DNA of 64,000 nucleotides from the NCBI GenBank assembly GCA_963663365.2, contig CAXXIH010000008.1, positions 1,674,001-1,738,000 of the forward strand, given 5' to 3'. This document shows positions 27,779 through 37,394 of the stretch, one piece after another. This DNA comes from G963663365 sp963663365 (GTDB taxonomy: Bacteria; Hinthialibacterota; Hinthialibacteria; Hinthialibacterales; G963663365). The notes beneath the pieces were generated by a model. That model was not told where the DNA came from, did not search any database, and saw only the letters and a program-made list of their open reading frames with translations. Position 1 is the stretch's first letter. Each line of letters begins with the position of its first letter. The position numbers and the translations under genes are program-made.

Positions 27779-28366
27779 TCACATCTGGCAACAACCACCA
27801 TAGGCACGGTCGAGATTACCCGGTCCAAAGCGGTTCAGGTCGCCGTTACTATTAAGACCGTTGGTGCCGTCATAGCGCATCCCATATTCGTTGTATTTGT
27901 TGGGGCCGATGCTACGGATTTGATAGACCACTTTTCCGCGCGGCCAAGGATCGTTCCCACCACCGGCCCATTGATTGGGATAGCCTGTCCAGATATTGAA
28001 ATCCGCCACAAGACTTTCATACCCATCGGAGTTTGGCTTGCGGGACCACATAACATAGCTGGGATCGGAATAGTGGATATAGCTGAATCTTCCGGAGATA
28101 GCCGGCGCAAATGGATCGGGATTTAAGTCGGCAATATAAGAGACAGGTGTTGTTAACATATACAGTCTGTCATTGTCAATCTGCGAAACACCGTTATCGA
28201 CAAAATACGATTCAAAGGCAATGGAATAGGCGTTTTGATCGGCTTGAACACGAGAAATTTTTGCGCGGATTTGAGCATTTAAGAAGTTTGGAACCGCAAT
28301 AGCCGCTAGAATGCCAATAATTGCAACGACAATTAACAATTCAATCAATGTAAATGCTTTTTGCAT
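27779..28366 (-). CDS. Type II secretion / type IV pseudopilin-like protein
   Basis: A 195-residue protein beginning with a class III signal (MQKAFTLIELLIVVAIIG). Cleavage and methylation are expected at the residue after the short leader, with the conserved Glu5 in FTLIE. The helix continues to IAVPNFLNAQIRAKISR. The C-terminal domain (SYIHYSDPSYVMWSRKPNSD; YQIRSIGPNKYNEYGMRYDG) is of the GspG-like/DUF1559-like type expanded in PVC-group and related bacteria. The ATG at 28366 gives the normal short leader; an upstream start would add 13 residues. It stands alone, without other secretion genes, as is usual for such expanded families. Confidence 0.88.
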   Translation of the reverse strand: MQKAFTLIELLIVVAIIGILAAIAVPNFLNAQIRAKISRVQADQNAYSIAFESYFVDNGVSQIDNDRLYMLTTPVSYIADLNPDPFAPAISGRFSYIHYSDPSYVMWSRKPNSDGYESLVADFNIWTGYPNQWAGGGNDPWPRGKVVYQIRSIGPNKYNEYGMRYDGTNGLNSNGDLNRFGPGNLDRAYGGCCQM

Positions 28367-28556
28367 AATAGCCTCATCATGCTGGATATTAAAAGTCATT
28401 TTCAATTGTCAATAATTTATCGAAAGGTTATGAATTATTATTTTGCACAGGAGCGTGCCTAACTGAGAGAATGCATAAAAGCGAAGCCGCAGGCAACTGT
28501 CAGAAATTCATACAGATTTTTTAAACGAATTTAAGTCATGAATTATTGACGGAAAA

Positions 28557-30023
28557 TTATGTGTAAATTAAAAATGCACTGACAATGCATTTTTCATTGA
28601 CATGCAACCGTACCCAGTGAGCGCTGTAGCCATCGGGAAATTCATGGTGAACATAACCATGTGGAGGGATAGATAGTGTTGTGTAGGTTTTCCAGGATCC
28701 GTTTCCCAGAAAATCCACTTCGATTGTAAATTGGACAGTGCGGTCGGAATCATGGCTCAAATGGATTACCTTTTTATCGAATCCGGTCATAAGGAATGGA
28801 TCGGATACTGAGCCAGCTTGGACCGGCTCTTCCCACCAGGGACCACCCCAACCTTGAGGTTTCCCAAAGTTCCAGAGTTCATCGATATTGCCAAACCAAA
28901 GTCCTGATTGCGGCTGGCCAACGGCGCGGTCGGTTTGGTCGCTGGCCATCACGAACATTCCCCGCCAATGGCAGAAATCAGGCACAACACGGAGATGGGA
29001 GCAAACCGGTTTGATGCCCCATACTTTGCCCTCATAAACCAATGCGGGGAGTTCATAAAAGATGCCATGCGCATCCATCAAGAACCGTTCCGTTACGGCC
29101 TCACGAATGCGGAACCACTCCGTATTCCAGGCGTGATCGAATGAGTGGCTTCCTTTGGGCAGGCGGTATGTGTTCCACTCTCCTTGGGCAAATACTTTTA
29201 GGATTACCGATGCGCGGTCCCACCCGAGGGCATAAATCGGATTGCCATAGGCGTTTCCGGTCAGGTTCTTTCCATAGACTTCCACGAATGGCTTTTTCTC
29301 CAAGATGGTCCACTGTTGGCCATCCCATTCAGCCAAGCGTCCCCCCTGACGCGTACCAAGATGTTCCGGTTCATGATAGGTATTATTCGCGACAACAACC
29401 CGCCCATTGGCTGTGTAAGCGCCTTTGAAATGCGGCACAGCGCCTTGGGGCAGTTGAAGTTCATCCACCAAATTAAAAAGTTGCCTGACTTCTAAAGTAT
29501 GCACATCGACTTCATAAAAAGGCCCTTCCATAGACAAAAAATAGGCCTTTGTATCCGGCTCCGTGAGATGAGGAATTGTGGCGGTAAGGCGCACTCCGCT
29601 GAGTTCGGGAATGGTGCGGACATTTCCATCACGATCAATTAAGTGCGGCCCGAGAATCGCCTGCCCGGAAGGCATGTGAACCATACGATTGGCAAAAGTG
29701 CCAACAACACTCTGCGGATGTTTCTCCATGTGCATCTTTGCATCAACCGAATAAAGCCCGGTACCTTCGCCGCGAATATGGGCAACATAAGAGATGAACC
29801 ACAATTTATCGGCCCACGGTACGAGCGCGCCGATTCCCGCTTCGCTGCAATTCTTGGCTCCGGCCACAGTCGTGATTTCAGGGAAGACACCGTTGATCTC
29901 AATCGGCAACTGCAAATCCGATTGTTCCTGCGCTTGTGAATTGCATGGCGCTAATAACCATAAACAACCGATTGCACCCAAAATAAGACTGCAAAAAACC
30001 AAATCCCATCTATGCCGGTACAT
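28557..30023 (-). CDS. Secreted protein of unknown function, beta-propeller-like
   Basis: About 488 residues with a signal peptide (VFCSLILGAIGCLWLLAPC, cleavage near SQAQ). I do not recognise the family. The body consists of repeated short strand-rich units with Trp/Gly-Asp turns (LWFISYVAHIRGEGTGLYSV; GRLAEWDGQQWTIL; GLWFGNIDELWNFG), as in beta-propellers, followed by a C-terminal beta-sandwich-like part (VQFTIEVDFLGNGSWKTY). The conserved-looking surface aromatic residues suggest carbohydrate or small-molecule binding, which is inference. GAGGGAG precedes the second ATG (30023), chosen as the start. It is divergent from the sulfatase/heparinase pair, which hints at a shared polysaccharide-degradation role. 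Confidence 0.75.
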   Translation of the reverse strand: MYRHRWDLVFCSLILGAIGCLWLLAPCNSQAQEQSDLQLPIEINGVFPEITTVAGAKNCSEAGIGALVPWADKLWFISYVAHIRGEGTGLYSVDAKMHMEKHPQSVVGTFANRMVHMPSGQAILGPHLIDRDGNVRTIPELSGVRLTATIPHLTEPDTKAYFLSMEGPFYEVDVHTLEVRQLFNLVDELQLPQGAVPHFKGAYTANGRVVVANNTYHEPEHLGTRQGGRLAEWDGQQWTILEKKPFVEVYGKNLTGNAYGNPIYALGWDRASVILKVFAQGEWNTYRLPKGSHSFDHAWNTEWFRIREAVTERFLMDAHGIFYELPALVYEGKVWGIKPVCSHLRVVPDFCHWRGMFVMASDQTDRAVGQPQSGLWFGNIDELWNFGKPQGWGGPWWEEPVQAGSVSDPFLMTGFDKKVIHLSHDSDRTVQFTIEVDFLGNGSWKTYTTLSIPPHGYVHHEFPDGYSAHWVRLHVNEKCIVSAFLIYT

Positions 30024-30211
30024 TTTCATCTCCCTCGGTTTGCTGCCAGAGCGATTTTAAGTCAACAATTACGGCAACACAATTCGGTACAAGTATCGAT
30101 TATGCCATATTTCAAAAGGATGTAGAGATTTGATTGAAAATCGAGTATTGTTGACCTGTTCTCCTTTGATTTGGGAGAAGGCAGCAATTTAGAAGTCCCG
30201 GAGCCACATCG

Positions 30212-31822
30212 ATGCAAATGAATACAAACCGGATCAACCGCCGAAACGCCATAAAGACAATTGGTGCGGGCGCGCTTGCCTGCACGCTGCCCGGCACGGG
30301 CCAGTGTAAAGAATCGCCAAAAGATACACGCCCCAACATCATTGTCATCATGTGTGATGACATGGGTATTTCCGATCTTGGCTGTTACGGTTCGGAAATC
30401 TCCACACCAAATCTCAATCGTCTAGCCAAAGAGGGAATGCGCTCTACACAATTCTATAATACGGCGCGTTGCTGTCCCTCCCGTGCATCCATTTTAACCG
30501 GTTTATACTCACACCAAGCGGGAATCGGTCATATGGTGGATGACCGGGGACTCGAAGCCTACCGGGGCCGTCTTAACGAACGTTGCGCAACAATCGCTGA
30601 ACTGTTGCGACCTGCCGGATATCGAACCTTACTGTCGGGAAAATGGCACGTGGGTGAGGATGTTCCGTATTGGCCGCTGCAAAGAGGCTTCGAAACGTAT
30701 TACGGATTGATTAGCGGGGCATGTAACTATTTTAAACTCGACAAAGGCAGGAGTTTTGCGCGGGATAATGAACGTATCACGGATTTGGGTGACAACTTCT
30801 ATATGACCGATGCGATCACCGATTCGGCTGTTGAGCAGATCGAAAAATATGGACGGGGAGATGCTCCTTTCTTTCAATATGTGGCCTATACGGCTCCGCA
30901 TTGGCCATTACACGCATGGCCCGAGGATATTGAGAAGTACCGGGGCCGCTATAACGGAGGTTGGGACCATTTACGCAAAGAAAGACACCAACGCATGATC
31001 GAAATGGGCCTGGTTAATCCGAACTGGCCGCTCACACCCCGTGATACGCACGCGGATGCTTGGGAAGATGCGCCACACAAAGAATGGGAAGCCATGCGCA
31101 TGGCAGTCTATGCCGCACAGATCGACCGAATGGATCAGGGCATCGGCAAGATTATGAAGAAACTTAAGGAAACCGGCACCGAAGAGAACACGCTAATTAT
31201 GTTTCTGGCCGATAACGGCGGATGCGCCGAGAGCCGCAAAGAAAACGACCCTAAAATCATGCCCGGGCCGCGTGAGACCTTTATGAGTTATGGATTGGCG
31301 TGGGCCAATGCCAGTAATACGCCATTCCGCCGGTTTAAAAAAGACACACATGAAGGCGGAACCTCAACAGCATTCATCGCCCGATGGCCGAAAAAAATCG
31401 AATCGGGAAGCCTGACTCATCAAGTGGGGCATATTATCGATATTCTCCCAACCTGCCTGGATGCAGCAGATGTCTCTTACCCGAATGAAGTGGATGGGCG
31501 TGAACTTACGCCGGTGGCGGGGAAAAGTTATCTGCCCGTTTTATTAGGAAAACAGCGAGATGGGCATTCTGAGATTTATTGGGAACACGTAGGCAACCGG
31601 GCCGTACGGCAAGGGAATTGGAAACTCGTTTCTAACCGTCCGGGAAATTGGGAATTATACGATCTGGAAGCTGACCGCACGGAATTAAACGACCTTATTG
31701 AAAAGCATCCCAATAAAGCACAGGAATTGGCGGGACTTTATGAAGCCTGGTTTAACCGAGTCGGCGCGGTTCCCTATGACGAATTACCACCTAAAGCCAC
31801 ACCTACACCGGTCGCCGGTTAA
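30212..31822 (+). CDS. Arylsulfatase-type sulfatase with Tat-like signal
   Basis: A 536-residue exported type I sulfatase. The N-terminus has a twin-arginine motif (NRRNAIKTIGAGALA). Asp49-Asp50 (IMCDDMG) supply metal ligands. The formylglycine motif CxPSR is Cys87 in RCCPSRASILTGLYSH, so activation by a formylglycine-generating enzyme or anaerobic SME is needed. GKWHVG and the late DNGG also match. The length and C-terminal domain (NWKLVSNRPGNWELYDLEAD) are typical of sulfatases acting on sulfated glycans. The heparinase-type gene follows 34 bp downstream, so the pair may desulfate and cleave a sulfated uronate polysaccharide. Confidence 0.93.
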   Translation: MQMNTNRINRRNAIKTIGAGALACTLPGTGQCKESPKDTRPNIIVIMCDDMGISDLGCYGSEISTPNLNRLAKEGMRSTQFYNTARCCPSRASILTGLYSHQAGIGHMVDDRGLEAYRGRLNERCATIAELLRPAGYRTLLSGKWHVGEDVPYWPLQRGFETYYGLISGACNYFKLDKGRSFARDNERITDLGDNFYMTDAITDSAVEQIEKYGRGDAPFFQYVAYTAPHWPLHAWPEDIEKYRGRYNGGWDHLRKERHQRMIEMGLVNPNWPLTPRDTHADAWEDAPHKEWEAMRMAVYAAQIDRMDQGIGKIMKKLKETGTEENTLIMFLADNGGCAESRKENDPKIMPGPRETFMSYGLAWANASNTPFRRFKKDTHEGGTSTAFIARWPKKIESGSLTHQVGHIIDILPTCLDAADVSYPNEVDGRELTPVAGKSYLPVLLGKQRDGHSEIYWEHVGNRAVRQGNWKLVSNRPGNWELYDLEADRTELNDLIEKHPNKAQELAGLYEAWFNRVGAVPYDELPPKATPTPVAG

Positions 31823-31856
31823 TTTTCCTTGGATTGATCCTTGCGGAGCAGAGAAT

Positions 31857-33776
31857 ATGAAAATAAAGAATTTACTCATTGCCTGTTTGACACTCTTGGT
31901 AATTTCCGCCTGTGTGCGGATGCAAACCGTGCAGTTGGATATCATGCCCGAATGGAGTCTTGGGCATGTCAAAAGTGTACTCCGGGCCACCGAGGGAACG
32001 AGGATGTTTCCCATGGCCGAAGACCGGGAAGCGTGGGCTAGATACAAAAACAATCAAAGCGAAGAATGGCTCGCGGGGCTTTTTAAGACGGCTGATCATT
32101 ACCTCGATGCCCCCTTGCCCGAGCTTCCGGCAACCTTATTTCTTGAATTTCACCGTACGGGCAACCGCACACATTACGAAGGCGCTTACGGGCAGCTTTC
32201 CGCAGGACTCGGTCCATTGACAATCGCCGAATGTATTCAACATGAAGGCCGCTATCTGGATGTCATCATGAATCGTTCCTGGCGTCTTTGCGAGTTGAGC
32301 ACTTGGGAATTGCCCGCACATACCAAAGATCTTCCTTATCTAGGCAAAACACACATCGACTTGCGCGTCGCTGAAATCGCACAACAGTTGGCAATGATTG
32401 TCTATGTATTGGGGGATGACCTGCATCCGGCCCTTGTGGACCGCATTTATCGCGAAATCAACATTCGTGCTTTCGAACCGTACTTCGATAAAGAAAGGAA
32501 GCATGGATGGATGCAAAGAACCAACAACTGGAACGCTGTCTGTAATGGCGGTGTTTTGGGAGCGGCTCTGGGCCTGGAGCCATTGATGCATGAACGCGGC
32601 GATTCCGAATTATTTTATAAAGTCATCCACTCCACGCAGAATAGTATTCGTGCATCAATGCGCGGATTCGGAATTGATGGCGGAACAAGTGAAGGAATCA
32701 GCTATTGGGGATACGGATTTGGGCATTATGTAGATGCCTCCGCACTGCTCAGCCTGCGGACCGGCGGAAAACTTGATTTTCTACAGGGCGAACATGTTAA
32801 ACGAGTCGCATCGTTTCCCATCAATATCCGTCTGGCGCCGGGCTTGTATCCAAGTTTTTCGGATTCGAGATATGACTACAGGCTCCCCTATTGGCTGTCT
32901 GTTTATTTGTCCCAGAAACTTGCTATTCCCGAGTTGGCTCAGGCTGCAATTGAAGAGAACTCTAGCAAAGCCCCCCGGTATTCAAGTCCGTTACTCGGTT
33001 TGCTCGAAGTCACTGATACACTCGAGCCGTTATCCAACCTGGAAACCATAAAGCAACCCGCGTCCACATACTTAAGAGGCGTCCAATGGTTTATCGCGCG
33101 GTGCGATCCTAGTAAAACCGATGGGTTGATCCTGGTGGCCAAAGCCGGCAACAACAATGAACCTCATAACCACAACGATGTGGGAAGTTTCATTGTTCTG
33201 TGGAAGGGTGAACCGCTACTTGTCGATCCGGGCGCTCCTGTCTATTCCCGTGATTTTTTCAGTCCGCGCCGGTATGAATTTTTTGCGGCATCTTCACGCG
33301 GACATAGTGTTCCCGTGGTTGCAAATCAATACCAAGCCAACGGGGAAATGTATACGGGCAAGGTGCTGGAATATGTTTCGACCAATGCCAAAGAGCAGTT
33401 TGTCGTCGAACTCAAAGGAGCCTACCCTAAAGAAGCCGGCATTGAATCATTGCGCCGCGATTTCACGCTGGAAAGAAGCGGAACAGGCAAGATCTGTATC
33501 GAAGATGAAGCCCAATTCCAAAATTCTCAAACCTATGAAGAAGTTTTAATTACATTCGATGAGGTGGAGACTCCAAAGCCGGGATTGCTCCGGATTCACG
33601 GATCGAAGGGAAGCCTTGAGATCGGTTATGAACCTCAAAATGCGGATGTTCATGTCGAAAGTTATGAAAGCAAGGAATTCCAACTCCGTGTCAGCGATCC
33701 TATGGTGCGGCGGATTGTATTGAAAACCACGGAGAAGGCACCCAAATTCCGTTTTGATATCCGCCCCCTGGAATAA
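31857..33776 (+). CDS. Heparinase II/III-family lyase, predicted lipoprotein
   Basis: A 639-residue polysaccharide-lyase-like protein. The start at 31857 gives a lipoprotein signal (LLIACLTLLVISAC). An alpha/alpha toroid follows (about 60-370, with NNWNAVCNGGVLGAALGLEP and GGTSEGISYWGYG). The heparinase II/III beta domain shows HNHNDVGSFIVLWKGEPLL with VDPGAPVYSRD, the family signature around a catalytic/metal histidine. Family enzymes cleave heparin, alginate or other uronic-acid glycans by beta-elimination. It lies 34 bp after the sulfatase gene, same strand, and is probably co-transcribed. Confidence 0.88.
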   Translation: MKIKNLLIACLTLLVISACVRMQTVQLDIMPEWSLGHVKSVLRATEGTRMFPMAEDREAWARYKNNQSEEWLAGLFKTADHYLDAPLPELPATLFLEFHRTGNRTHYEGAYGQLSAGLGPLTIAECIQHEGRYLDVIMNRSWRLCELSTWELPAHTKDLPYLGKTHIDLRVAEIAQQLAMIVYVLGDDLHPALVDRIYREINIRAFEPYFDKERKHGWMQRTNNWNAVCNGGVLGAALGLEPLMHERGDSELFYKVIHSTQNSIRASMRGFGIDGGTSEGISYWGYGFGHYVDASALLSLRTGGKLDFLQGEHVKRVASFPINIRLAPGLYPSFSDSRYDYRLPYWLSVYLSQKLAIPELAQAAIEENSSKAPRYSSPLLGLLEVTDTLEPLSNLETIKQPASTYLRGVQWFIARCDPSKTDGLILVAKAGNNNEPHNHNDVGSFIVLWKGEPLLVDPGAPVYSRDFFSPRRYEFFAASSRGHSVPVVANQYQANGEMYTGKVLEYVSTNAKEQFVVELKGAYPKEAGIESLRRDFTLERSGTGKICIEDEAQFQNSQTYEEVLITFDEVETPKPGLLRIHGSKGSLEIGYEPQNADVHVESYESKEFQLRVSDPMVRRIVLKTTEKAPKFRFDIRPLE

Positions 33777-33909
33777 AGCCGATCCGTTCTAACGGGGCTC
33801 CACAGGCAGTGCCTTTGTGCCGGAATGGCTTGACCCGGCCAGTAACGGTTATAATCTTAACATATTAACAATATAGTATGGCTTCATTCACATCTGCAGG
33901 AGTTTTGCG

Positions 33910-34383
33910 ATGGGTCTACAAGATGAATTGGGCTTTATCGGTCCGATAAAAAACCATGCCCATAATGCCTTATTGAATCTCGTTTTAACCGGTCAAATGC
34001 TGATGAAAGAAGGCCAACGCGTATTGCGCCCCTTCGGCCTTACCGATTCTCAATTCAATGTCCTGATGCTGTTGAAACACCAATCGAAGAACGGGGAACT
34101 TAACCAGACCAGCCTGGGCAACATGCTGCTGGTTAACCGTGCCAACGTAACCGGGCTCATCGACCGGATGGAGGAAGCAGGCTGGGTTAAACGGACAGCT
34201 CAAGCAGGTGACCGGCGTGTGAACTTGGTACGGATCACCAACACCGGACGCCGCCTTTTGGAACGTGCAGAAAAAGTGTACTACCCACGGGTAGAAGAGA
34301 TCATCAGCGCGCTCACTGACGAAGAGACAATCCATTTTTGTACAATGATGGAAAAAGTCCGGGGGAAAATTCGGACTCCCTAG
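33910..34383 (+). CDS. MarR-family transcriptional regulator
   Basis: A 157-residue winged-helix repressor/activator. The core runs LTDSQFNVLMLLKHQ, then the recognition helix region LGNMLLVNRANVTGLIDRME, then the wing VKRTAQAGDRRVNLVRITNTG (DRR is the conserved wing motif). N- and C-terminal helices form the dimer interface. AGGAG lies 8-9 bp before the ATG. It stands alone between the heparinase gene and the convergent two-component system, so its target may be its own promoter or distant genes. The ligand is unknown. Confidence 0.92.
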   Translation: MGLQDELGFIGPIKNHAHNALLNLVLTGQMLMKEGQRVLRPFGLTDSQFNVLMLLKHQSKNGELNQTSLGNMLLVNRANVTGLIDRMEEAGWVKRTAQAGDRRVNLVRITNTGRRLLERAEKVYYPRVEEIISALTDEETIHFCTMMEKVRGKIRTP

Positions 34384-34457
34384 CCAGTGTGTATGGATTG
34401 GAAAAAGATTACCGGCATCCGGCTAATTCTCCGGTTTCATATGCGCCAATGCCGCTT

Positions 34458-35870
34458 TTATGTGTGGTTTGGCGCTATGGGTAATAGAATCTGAAACTTT
34501 GTGCTTTCGCCGGCTGCACTCTGCACGTTAATGCTGCCCTCGTGAAGTTCAACGATTTTCCGGCAAATGCTGAGCCCCAGCCCTGTTCCTCCACTGGCCG
34601 CATTTCTCGAAGAATCAGCCCGGTAAAAGCGGTTGAAGATCTTAATTAACGCCTCTTCGGGCACACCTTCACCGCTGTTTTCGACAACCACAGACATATC
34701 CTGCCCACAGGCTTCAGCAGAAATATGAATCCAACCGCTATTGGGTGTGTACCGTAGAGCATTGTCAACCAGATTCATGATTAGGCGGCGGACCAACATC
34801 GGACGGCCATGAAGATGAACGTCGCCCGGATATGTCAATTGCAATTCGATACCGCGTTCTTCGCAGGCTGTTTGCCAGAGTTCCTCGGCATCTCTAAGGA
34901 TGGCATCGATGTCGCAATCTTCCGCTTGTTCCTCAATTTCTCCGGTATCCAGCCGCGCCAAAAGCATTAGATCAGAAATCAAACGCTGTAAGCAGACACA
35001 CTCCTCATAAGCATCATCCAAAACGGCACGCGCCTCATCGGCACTTAAGTTACGGCGCAAAGCTCTTTCAAGCGCAACTGAAAGACGCGCGAGAGGTGTC
35101 CTTAATTCATGGGCGGCATCTGCGGTGAATTCTTGAGCAAGATGAAAAGCATTATCGATTTCAGCCAGCATCTCATTGATGGCCACAACCAATTGTCCCA
35201 ATTCCCCTCCCTCCGGAATATCAGGAAGCCGTTGGTCCAACGAGGAACTGCGAATTCGTTTTAAATTGGCAAGCACAAGTCCAAGCGGACGGAATGAACG
35301 GGAAGTAACCCACCATGCGGCAGCAAGCGCGACAATAAGAATACAAGGGACATATAAAAGCAAATTACTGCGCAGATGGTGAATGCGATGGTACATAAAC
35401 CGCACATTCATCCCCAACTCAAAAACATAAATTTTTCCACCCGGTGATTGTATCTGAGCCATCGCGAACCAATATTGCGTACTCCCATCCGATGCCGTGG
35501 CCATATAACGTATTTTTTCTCCCTCAAGAGCGCGTTTTACAAAATCATGCTTGATATCAGGAGTCCCTGGAACATTCTCAACAAAGGCAACGACTTCTCC
35601 TTGGGGATCATAAACACGGCAAACGGTGGGATAACGCATACGGGCGAGTGTGAGATGGTCTTCCAATTCTCCTTGAAGTTGATCCGGTTGGTCGGCTACC
35701 TCCGCATACTCAAGGCTGTATTCGTTAAATTCGTCGTACAGGAATCCCCACATTTCCTGACGCATTTGATACGCGACCAGCTCATAAAGTCCAATAACCA
35801 ATACAGACGAAGCAGCGCCGATTACAAGGAGGTTTAGGATAAGAAGTTTTGTTTTAAGCGCAATCGCCAT
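34458..35870 (-). CDS. Membrane sensor histidine kinase
   Basis: A 470-residue class I sensor kinase. Two membrane helices (about 7-30 and 170-190) bracket a periplasmic domain of about 140 residues. A HAMP linker (SFRPLGLVLANLKRI) and HisKA follow, with the phospho-accepting His254 in DAAHELRTPLARL. The HATPase domain has NLVDNALRYTPN (N box), GEGVPEE and GGTGLGLSICRKIV (G boxes). It resembles heavy-metal/copper sensors (CusS type) in layout, but the input is not known. Its ATG lies inside the last codons of the response regulator gene (17-bp overlap), so the two proteins form a cognate pair. Confidence 0.93.
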   Translation of the reverse strand: MAIALKTKLLILNLLVIGAASSVLVIGLYELVAYQMRQEMWGFLYDEFNEYSLEYAEVADQPDQLQGELEDHLTLARMRYPTVCRVYDPQGEVVAFVENVPGTPDIKHDFVKRALEGEKIRYMATASDGSTQYWFAMAQIQSPGGKIYVFELGMNVRFMYHRIHHLRSNLLLYVPCILIVALAAAWWVTSRSFRPLGLVLANLKRIRSSSLDQRLPDIPEGGELGQLVVAINEMLAEIDNAFHLAQEFTADAAHELRTPLARLSVALERALRRNLSADEARAVLDDAYEECVCLQRLISDLMLLARLDTGEIEEQAEDCDIDAILRDAEELWQTACEERGIELQLTYPGDVHLHGRPMLVRRLIMNLVDNALRYTPNSGWIHISAEACGQDMSVVVENSGEGVPEEALIKIFNRFYRADSSRNAASGGTGLGLSICRKIVELHEGSINVQSAAGESTKFQILLPIAPNHT

Positions 35871-36543
35871 CCGCGGGATCCTTAATCATGTATCCGATAC
35901 CCCGAACGGTATGAACAAGCTGCGAACCGCCGGAGGCTTCCAGTTTTTTGCGCAGACGGCTGACAACGACTTTTACAACATCCGAAAACATGTCCAGATG
36001 GACATCCCAAACCTTATCTACAATTTCTGATCTCGTTACAACTGTATTCTTTTGAGCCAAAAGATGACGTAATAATGCAAACTCTTTGTTGGTTAGCGCA
36101 ATTTCCCGCCCATCACGCGTAACAGTATGGGTTTTAACATCCAATTCCAAATCACCGCAGGTTAGCTGCGTAGGTTCCAAAACATCTTTTCGCCTACCCA
36201 GAGCGCGTACGCGGGCCAAGAGTTCGGAGAGATTAAACGGTTTGGTTACATAATCATCCGCACCCAAATCTAATCCGGCGACTTTATCATTGACTCCATC
36301 GCGGGCGGTTAAAAGCAAAACCGGGGTAGTGATTTTCTCGTCCCGCAGATTCCGGAGCACATCCAGCCCGCTACGCTTAGGCAACATAATATCCAGGATT
36401 AGGACATCATATCCTTCGGTGCCAGCCAACAACCAAGCGCGTTCACCATCAAGCGCGAGATCGACAGCATTCCCCTCTTCAACGAGAGCGTTACGTACAA
36501 ACTCGCCAAGTTTTATGTCATCTTCAGCGACAAGAATTCTCAT
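35854..36543 (-). CDS. OmpR/PhoB-family response regulator
   Basis: A 229-residue two-domain regulator. The receiver domain has the acidic pair EDD near the start (MRILVAEDD), the phospho-acceptor Asp51 (YDVLILDIMLP), Thr/Ser (LLLTARD) and Lys in DDYVTKPF. The C-terminal winged helix carries ALTNKEFALLRHLLAQ and SDVVKVVVSRLRKKLEA. The ATG at 36543 has GAGAGG close upstream. It is the first gene of the two-component operon and is phosphorylated by the kinase encoded downstream. Target promoters cannot be told. Confidence 0.95.
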   Translation of the reverse strand: MRILVAEDDIKLGEFVRNALVEEGNAVDLALDGERAWLLAGTEGYDVLILDIMLPKRSGLDVLRNLRDEKITTPVLLLTARDGVNDKVAGLDLGADDYVTKPFNLSELLARVRALGRRKDVLEPTQLTCGDLELDVKTHTVTRDGREIALTNKEFALLRHLLAQKNTVVTRSEIVDKVWDVHLDMFSDVVKVVVSRLRKKLEASGGSQLVHTVRGIGYMIKDPADGDCA

Positions 36544-36698
36544 GATTGCCTCTCCCCATTTAGAACTCAAACAGCCAAAGCAAATTATACAAAGGCCGTC
36601 CCCATTGAATAAATCATTTCATTTCAAAGTTTTATCATAACGGCGGTTTAGCCGGGATGCTATCGATCCACACCCATTAAGTGCAGAAAAGGGAGGAT

Positions 36699-36911
36699 TT
36701 AGAGGAGCCAGGCAACGATAGCCAAGCCCCAAAGGAACAGCACCAAGAAAAGGCAGGCCACGGTACTGGGGCGAATTGCCGGTGATGGATACACAGCGCC
36801 AGGCTGGTTTAAATTCGAAGCAGACGATGATGAGACGGTAGAATGTTTTTTTAGCACGTCAGGACCATCCACACAGCCCCATAAAGGGGTTGATCTAGAA
36901 AAAACACTCAC
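36699..36911 (-). CDS. Possible small C-tail-anchored protein
   Basis: A 70-codon frame upstream of the two-component operon. The first 50 residues are Ser/Pro-rich without a family signature, and the last 20 (ACLFLVLFLWGLAIVAWLL) form one strongly hydrophobic helix ending at the stop. The start would be a GTG without a clear Shine-Dalgarno. The tail-anchor layout makes chance less likely, but I cannot rule it out. Confidence 0.3.
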   Translation of the reverse strand: MSVFSRSTPLWGCVDGPDVLKKHSTVSSSSASNLNQPGAVYPSPAIRPSTVACLFLVLFLWGLAIVAWLL

Positions 36912-37394
36912 AACACAAACAGTCTTAACCTTCGATCAATAGCCTAATAAACCACAAATCAGGGATTCAAGTATAATAGCACTCATAAAGTAACAAACCC
37001 GTTACAGCGCGGTAGTTTTTTTGGCATTTCCCCCAATAAAGACCTATTGTGCCGAAACTTTGGCCATTTTAGTGCAAAACCGGAGAGGGTGGAAGAAGGT
37101 AGTCCGGGACTCGAATGAGGGCTTGCCCTGCCAGTTTTTGACCGTCAATCACTTGTAAGAGAAAGGTCTCGAGGATAGACGCCATCCACTGCTTGGATAG
37201 GATTGAAGATGCAATCATCCAATCCAAATATTCTCATTATCCATCGACTTTCCAATCTCGACCAACTTTTTATCGATTCGTTACCATTTTGTAACCCAAA
37301 AGGCGGTGCATTTATTTAAAAAAAACAGAATTAAGCCTATGATTGTGCTGTAAATTGCATTCAAAAAGGTTTCCGGACAGAATCCGAAGGGGAC
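36912..37394. other. Intergenic region before the DPM1-like glycosyltransferase
   Basis: This is a gap of about 480 bp with no supported gene. It becomes AT-rich towards 37300-37340 (TTTATTTAAAAAAAACAG), as expected for a promoter of the rightward glycosyltransferase gene. I found no strong hairpin, riboswitch-like fold or repeat. Confidence 0.4.
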
